The position numbers were made by a program, and so were the translations under genes. Shown here piece by piece: positions 59,206 to 64,000 of a stretch of DNA of 64,000 nt (position 1 is the first letter of the stretch; each line of letters starts with the position of its first letter). The notes beneath the pieces were generated by a model. That model ran no database searches. It was not told the origin of the DNA and worked only from the letters and a program-made list of their open reading frames with translations. The stretch is from NCBI GenBank assembly GCA_026874595.1, contig CM049315.1, positions 69,079,916 through 69,143,915 of the forward strand, read 5' to 3'. The DNA comes from Sipunculus nudus (Eukaryota > Annelida > Sipuncula > Golfingiida > Sipunculidae).

Positions 59206-59550
59206 TTTGATATAGATCTTTTCCTTCCCACCTCCTGGGTTTATGCAGCTCCGACAAAGTTTGCAGATGTTTGAGACCTGATTGTACACCCCGCCGGAAC
59301 ACCAAGCACGCCTTCCGCAAATAGCCAAACACGTGACTTTGTCACTGACCTTCTGTTTTACAGGAACACAGTCCAGTACCACAAAATCTCGTCGAAAGAT
59401 ATCTAGGTAGATGTGAGCACAACAAACGCTGAAGGCAATAGCATTTAAAGTCAGGAAAAAGACGATCATGAGAATCAGAACCATAAGTGATTTAATCATC
59501 GCGGCGGCGGTTGTTTCATACTGGACGAACATCGCACTGACTTTGCCCAT
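59206..59550 (-). CDS. host gene exon 1: signal-anchor plus PAN/apple-like Cys-rich segment
   Basis: First exon of a five-exon gene (59206-59550, 57281-57305, 50504-50742, 35959-36063, 35338-35496) coding for 290 residues. The ATG at 59550 is the first in frame; another Met at residue 18 precedes a strong hydrophobic stretch (about residues 19-44), a signal peptide or signal anchor. Residues 61-102 carry seven Cys with VTCLAICGRRAWCSGGVYNQ and NICKLCRSC, the spacing seen in PAN/apple domains, which bind proteins or sugars. The donor AAA/GTAAGT is a perfect consensus. The rest of the protein is one F5/8C domain. The likely role is extracellular recognition or adhesion. Gene identity and expression are unknown. 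Confidence 0.75.
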
Positions 59551-60881
59551 GTAAAAGTATCGTTGTCAGTTTTATCAATGTTCCGATCTCATGGACTGAT
59601 AATGCTTAAATGGAACAAAGGAAGTTAATATAGATCATTTTTTTTTTATTTTATACTTAGTGCTACAAATTCATGTGAGACAGATGTACATTTGTATTGT
59701 TATCCCGATAATTGTTCCCCATGCAAACCCCATATATCAGCAATTTGAGCACTGAAATTTTCAAGTATCCTGCATTTAAATATCCGCTTAAGTAGCAACA
59801 TATCAATCATTAATATAGTAAATATAAACAGATAGGACTCGGGGTTGTTTCATGTCTATTTGTAAATTGATAAGGTCGGAATGGCGACCTTGGAGAATAC
59901 GTTCAAACTGTATATCATGCAGTTTTATTTATCTCTGTTTGGGTACCTTGTTAATTTTGTTGTTGTTCATCCACAAATTATTTTCATGAGATTTGATGGA
60001 GCACTATCAATAAATTTTAGTAGTAGGGTTTGTTTAATAATCAAGGAATAATTGCTAGAATATTTTGGCGGATGTCTGAATACAGCTTTTCTATTACAAT
60101 GAAGACAGATACTTACAGTTTGCTTCGACTTTATTGAAAAAGAAATATTTCTGTCATTGTGTCACCTCTAAATTAATAAATGTAAAAAAGTCTAATCTTT
60201 AAAGGTGAGATTCCGAACCTGAGACATATTTTTTTCACTATAAACAGTGTCAGTCTACTATACCCAGAGCAAACCAGAAGACCATCAGACGCAGATCGCT
60301 TGCTCGTGGAATTGTTTATAACCATGGAGTACTGCGGTTTAGGCGCCTTTCCCCTTTATCCGTATATCTGCTTGGAAAACTGTGGATGGGTGACAGTTTT
60401 CATCTATTTTTTCTCTGGTGGGCAATACAAGTTCTTGATATTGTTCATAAATGCAGTGGAATGTAAGGGAGTTCGTCCATGGACCAGGGAACAATTACCT
60501 AAAAGTTGAGGGCGGATCAGTAACTGTTTGTATAGGAATGGATTAGGTTTAAGACAATTAATGATGATATGCTCTCTGTGTATTAATATCTAGCCGTTTA
60601 GTGGAATACTAAAATACTGTAAGCAACATGCTTAATCGAAATCTTACCTTATGTGATAAAAATATAAAATGAGTTTTATTTGTCTGAAATAATCAATACA
60701 TGTCAAATTTGGAGGGTCAGTATAGCAATATTCGTACTGGTACCAGGTGTAACCTAAATAGAGTGTGATACAAGTTCCCACATCTAACATGCAAACATAC
60801 GAATTAATTGATATATGGAGAGTAAGGAATCCATCTTATTCGAATTTCACTTGAAGAATTAAAAAACATACTATAAAAAGA
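59551..60881. other. upstream flank of the host gene; no feature recognised
   Basis: This should hold the host promoter, but no TATA box or other element could be chosen with confidence. The open frame at 60300-60509 (+) has no known motif. Confidence 0.4.
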
Positions 60882-63577
60882 ATGCTTGGTTATGTTCTAA
60901 TCCCGAGTTATTTGAATAAGCAGGTCATACAGGTTAATATAATTCCAGCAATTTTAACAGATCATTCGGCAGTGAAATGTAATATGAAATCACCCAGTGT
61001 TTGCAAACATGGCCCGTCCTTCTGGAAATTAAATGTGTCCCTCATGGAAGATCCAGTTTTTGTGTCACCAATGCAAGAAAACATAAAAAAGTAGAAGGAG
61101 CATTATGAAAATAAAAATAGGGAGACAGAATGGTGGGAATATCTAAAGTTTAAAATTGGAGAATATTCAATTTCATATTCTAATAGAAAATGTAGACGTG
61201 AAAAGCTAATACTGAAAAAAAAAACCTAGAGAAAAGTTTTAAGGATGTAAAATTCAACTCGCACAGCAGTAATAATCAAACTGAGATCGATCAAATATGT
61301 CGAGAAATAGATAAGCATTATGAATGAAAAGAAGATGGCTCCATAATAAGTTCTAGAATCACATGGTTTGAGGAAGGGGAGCGTAATTCAAAGTATTTTA
61401 TGAATCTGGGAAAGAAAAGACAAAACCAAAACTACCATAAGAAGATTTTTGTGTAATGGAAAAGATATAACAGATCAGCGAAAAATTATGATAGAACTGA
61501 AGAGGTTTTTATGAAGAAAAGAACACTTGTACAGGTACCTTTTCAAAACAAGAATGTACACAACTTCTGTCAGAGTATGATACTCGAGTCCTATCAGATA
61601 TGCAAGCAGCTAGTTGTGATGGACTGATTTAAAAAGAGAAGTCTTGTCAACGTTGAAATAAATGAAAAAAAATATTAACTCCCGGGAATCATGGATTTCC
61701 AAAAGAATTTTTTTTATCTCGTCGGGAAGGATCTCGTTAATTGTTTGCCCAGATGTTTTGAGGAGGGTAAGCTAACTACAAGTCAAAGGCAAGCAGTGGT
61801 TAATTTGATAGAAAAACTAGTTAAAGATAATCGTTTAATCTCATCATGGCGACCAATTAGTTTGTTAAATGTCGAATATAAGATATTAAGTAAAATTTTA
61901 GCACGGCGCTTAAATGTTGTCCTTCCTAATCTGATTAATGAGGACCAGACGGCCTTTGTTCCCGGGGGAACCATTTGTGAAACGAACCATTTAATCTGTG
62001 ATATTTTAGATTATTGTATTAAAGAAAATAAACCTAATATCTTGTTTGCAGTTGATTTTTCTGCTGCTTTCCACTCCGTAGATCGTAACTATATGTTCAG
62101 TGTTTTGGAAAAATGTTGTCTTTCAGACAGGTTTTATTAATTGGGTACAACTTCTTCATAACGATATCAAAAGCTGTATAATAAATAATGGATACCCCAC
62201 AGGATATATCAGATTAGCAAAAGGTACCAGACAAGGAGATCCCTGGCGTCATATTTCTTTGTCATGGCCATTGAGATCCTAGCAATAATGGTACGTAAAT
62301 CTGTGTCTATCAAAGGGAGTAATATTAACGGCTTTGAAATTAAACAGTGTATATATGCATACGATACCACATTTTTGGCAACAACGGTGGCTTGAGGCTG
62401 CTTGATATTGATACAATAATAGAAACTCAAAGATTTATGTGGATGAAGAAAATCATCACAGGTGACACGACAATACACGTAATAATACCTGATCTTTATT
62501 TAAAACTCGTAGGTGGATTTAATAGTATCAGAGGTAACTTGGATCCTGAAATTTTAAAAATAGGAATATTATCTTTTTATTTACGTTGCCTTAATGTATG
62601 GCTCTCTGTTACCTCCGGGGAACCATTACGTAAAGAAACAATCTTGACACAACTTTTACCGAATAACAGATACATCAAGACGAGAGGTAAATCAGTGTAT
62701 TATTATTTTCTTGATATTCTTGGTATAAAATATGTTCCTGTTGTGTACGATGACAGAGGTAAAAAAAAGTTAATGAAGTTGTAGCAAAAACAGTTATGCT
62801 TACAACAAATTCTATATCCACTGGATAGCTCCGCAAAGGGCTATTCCACAAAAATGGTTCCAGGATAATGATTTAAACAGATATTTTGAGGTTAATAGTG
62901 CTTCGGTATTAAATAATGTAGTTATATCCTACAATGACGTGGTTCTAGATTTAGACAAACTCATATTCAGAAGTGTCTACGACAAAATAATATCATGTAA
63001 AATTTCTGAACCAGTCTTCAAAATAAAGTTACCAAACCTTTATAAAGACCTCAACTTTAAACGAGCAATTAATTACTCTTACAAGACCACTCTGGACATG
63101 TATCTAGGGAAATTTCAGTTTCCGAATTCTGCATATCATCCTCGCTGTTAACGAAAATCTAATCAGGATAACAGAGGATGGAGGATAACAGACACAAACA
63201 GATATTCTAATTGGTTAATTGAAAATGAACCTATTGATCATTTATTCTGTGATTTCTTATTTCATAAAACTGTTACTTGCAAATTTAGTCTTGGGCAAAG
63301 AACTTTGGATTCGAGATGCCAAGCCTCGGTCGTCAACGTTTATACACTGGAGCAGAAAAATCAGAACATGCTGCCCTTGTAAATATGTTGATGTTGGTCT
63401 ACAAGATCATCGTTTAAGTAATAGGAATAATCTGGCACTTCTTTCATTGGATCAGTATGTGACAAAACTGACGAGATTTGAATATCTTGAACGCAAATTG
63501 GCGGAAAAAAGGCACAAAAGTACTATATATGAAATAAAATGGAAACCAATTCCTCAAACTATACTAAACAAGAAGTG
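60882..63577 (+). pseudogene. 5'-truncated, internally deleted L1-like LINE ORF2
   Basis: The relic begins inside the endonuclease (IPAILTDHSAVKCN, about 60945). RT blocks follow: LTTSQRQAVVNL, SSWRPISLLNVEYKILSKIL, NEDQTAFVPGGTICE, LFAVDFSAAFHSVDRNYMF (first Asp), NWVQLLHNDIKSCIINNGYP and KGTRQGDP, then IKQCIYAYDTTFLATT, where YADD has become YAYD. A deletion joins this to the thumb (GGLRLLDIDTIIETQRFMW, about 62389). Further C-terminal sequence runs to about 63577 with repeated frame changes. No poly(A) tail or target duplication was identified. Confidence 0.8.
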
Positions 63578-64000
63578 ATGTATATTATTCAACGACTATC
63601 ATTTTGCAATATACAGCCAGGCGGTGACCCTTTTGGCTTCATGGGTGTGTATATAATATGTGATTTTTATTTCAATTTTATGTGAATATAGTATGAAATG
63701 TAAACATAATAGGAATCGTCAGTTTTTGTATTGATTTCACAATTCGATCTGTGAAGTACTGTGAGACAAACTAATTAATTATTAAAAATAATAATGATTT
63801 GAAATAATAGAATGTTCAGTGATAAACACATTAACGTAAATACATGAACTGGGAGGCACAAAGTTTTATATAAATATATATTTATGTATTTGCATCAATG
63901 TACCTGCCGGATACTAAATTTTAGACAGGTAATTTGGGTTTCGTAATATCTAAAAGTCATAAACATTCTAAAAGTAAATGAACCTTGACAGATTTATATG
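63578..64000. other. no gene recognised
   Basis: A+T-rich sequence downstream of the LINE relic, without a coding signal. Confidence 0.5.

Overview
The window is a stretch of A+T-rich metazoan chromosome dominated by transposable elements. Intron-containing coding sequence, tRNA-derived SINEs, L1/Tx1-type LINEs, Ty3/Gypsy and DIRS-like retroelements, an Academ-like DNA transposon and many (AT)n microsatellites fit a marine invertebrate. A mollusc, probably a bivalve, is my best guess; this is inferred from element and protein family types and not proven.

Host gene. One cellular gene can be assembled by eye on the minus strand, from 59550 down to 35338. It has five exons: 59206-59550, a 25-base micro-exon at 57281-57305, 50504-50742, 35959-36063 and 35338-35496. 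Together they give exactly 291 codons including the stop, with matching phases and GT/AG borders throughout. The product would be a secreted or membrane-anchored protein with a PAN/apple-like Cys-rich segment followed by one complete F5/8 type C (discoidin) domain. A decayed second copy of the third exon and its intron lies at 23.4-30.1 kb and is split by a LINE.

Mobile DNA, left to right. LINE 3'-end fragments (2.7-3.5 kb); two small related foldback elements (1.37 and 5.3 kb); a decayed minus-strand L1-like ORF2 (6.1-9.7 kb); a Gypsy-like LTR retrotransposon on the minus strand (11942-17790) that carries an SGNH-hydrolase-like ORF between the 5' LTR and gag, and a PHD finger in pol; a minus-strand L1-like ORF1 (18.0-19.0 kb); a collapsed Gypsy gag/pol-tail relic (19.2-20.7 kb); a nearly intact L1-like LINE (23931-29820) with an 8-base target duplication; an AT-flanked MITE (36543-36940); a second Gypsy element (38278-50099, duplication ACAGG) inside host intron 3, itself hit by an 819-base TIR element (duplication CATATAC) and by a 7.3-kb Academ-like transposon (40204-47521, duplication TCT); a DIRS-like fragment (53.4-55.0 kb); a head-to-head SINE pair (56.6-57.1 kb); and a 5'-truncated LINE (60.9-63.6 kb).

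The most unusual feature is the Gypsy-like element at 11.9-17.8 kb. It combines an esterase-type ORF and a PHD finger, two accessory modules better known from CR1-type LINEs. All the transposon genes here are broken by stops, frameshifts or deletions, so these copies look inactive; the LINE at 23.9-29.8 kb is the least damaged. I see no rRNA, CRISPR array or bacterial sequence.
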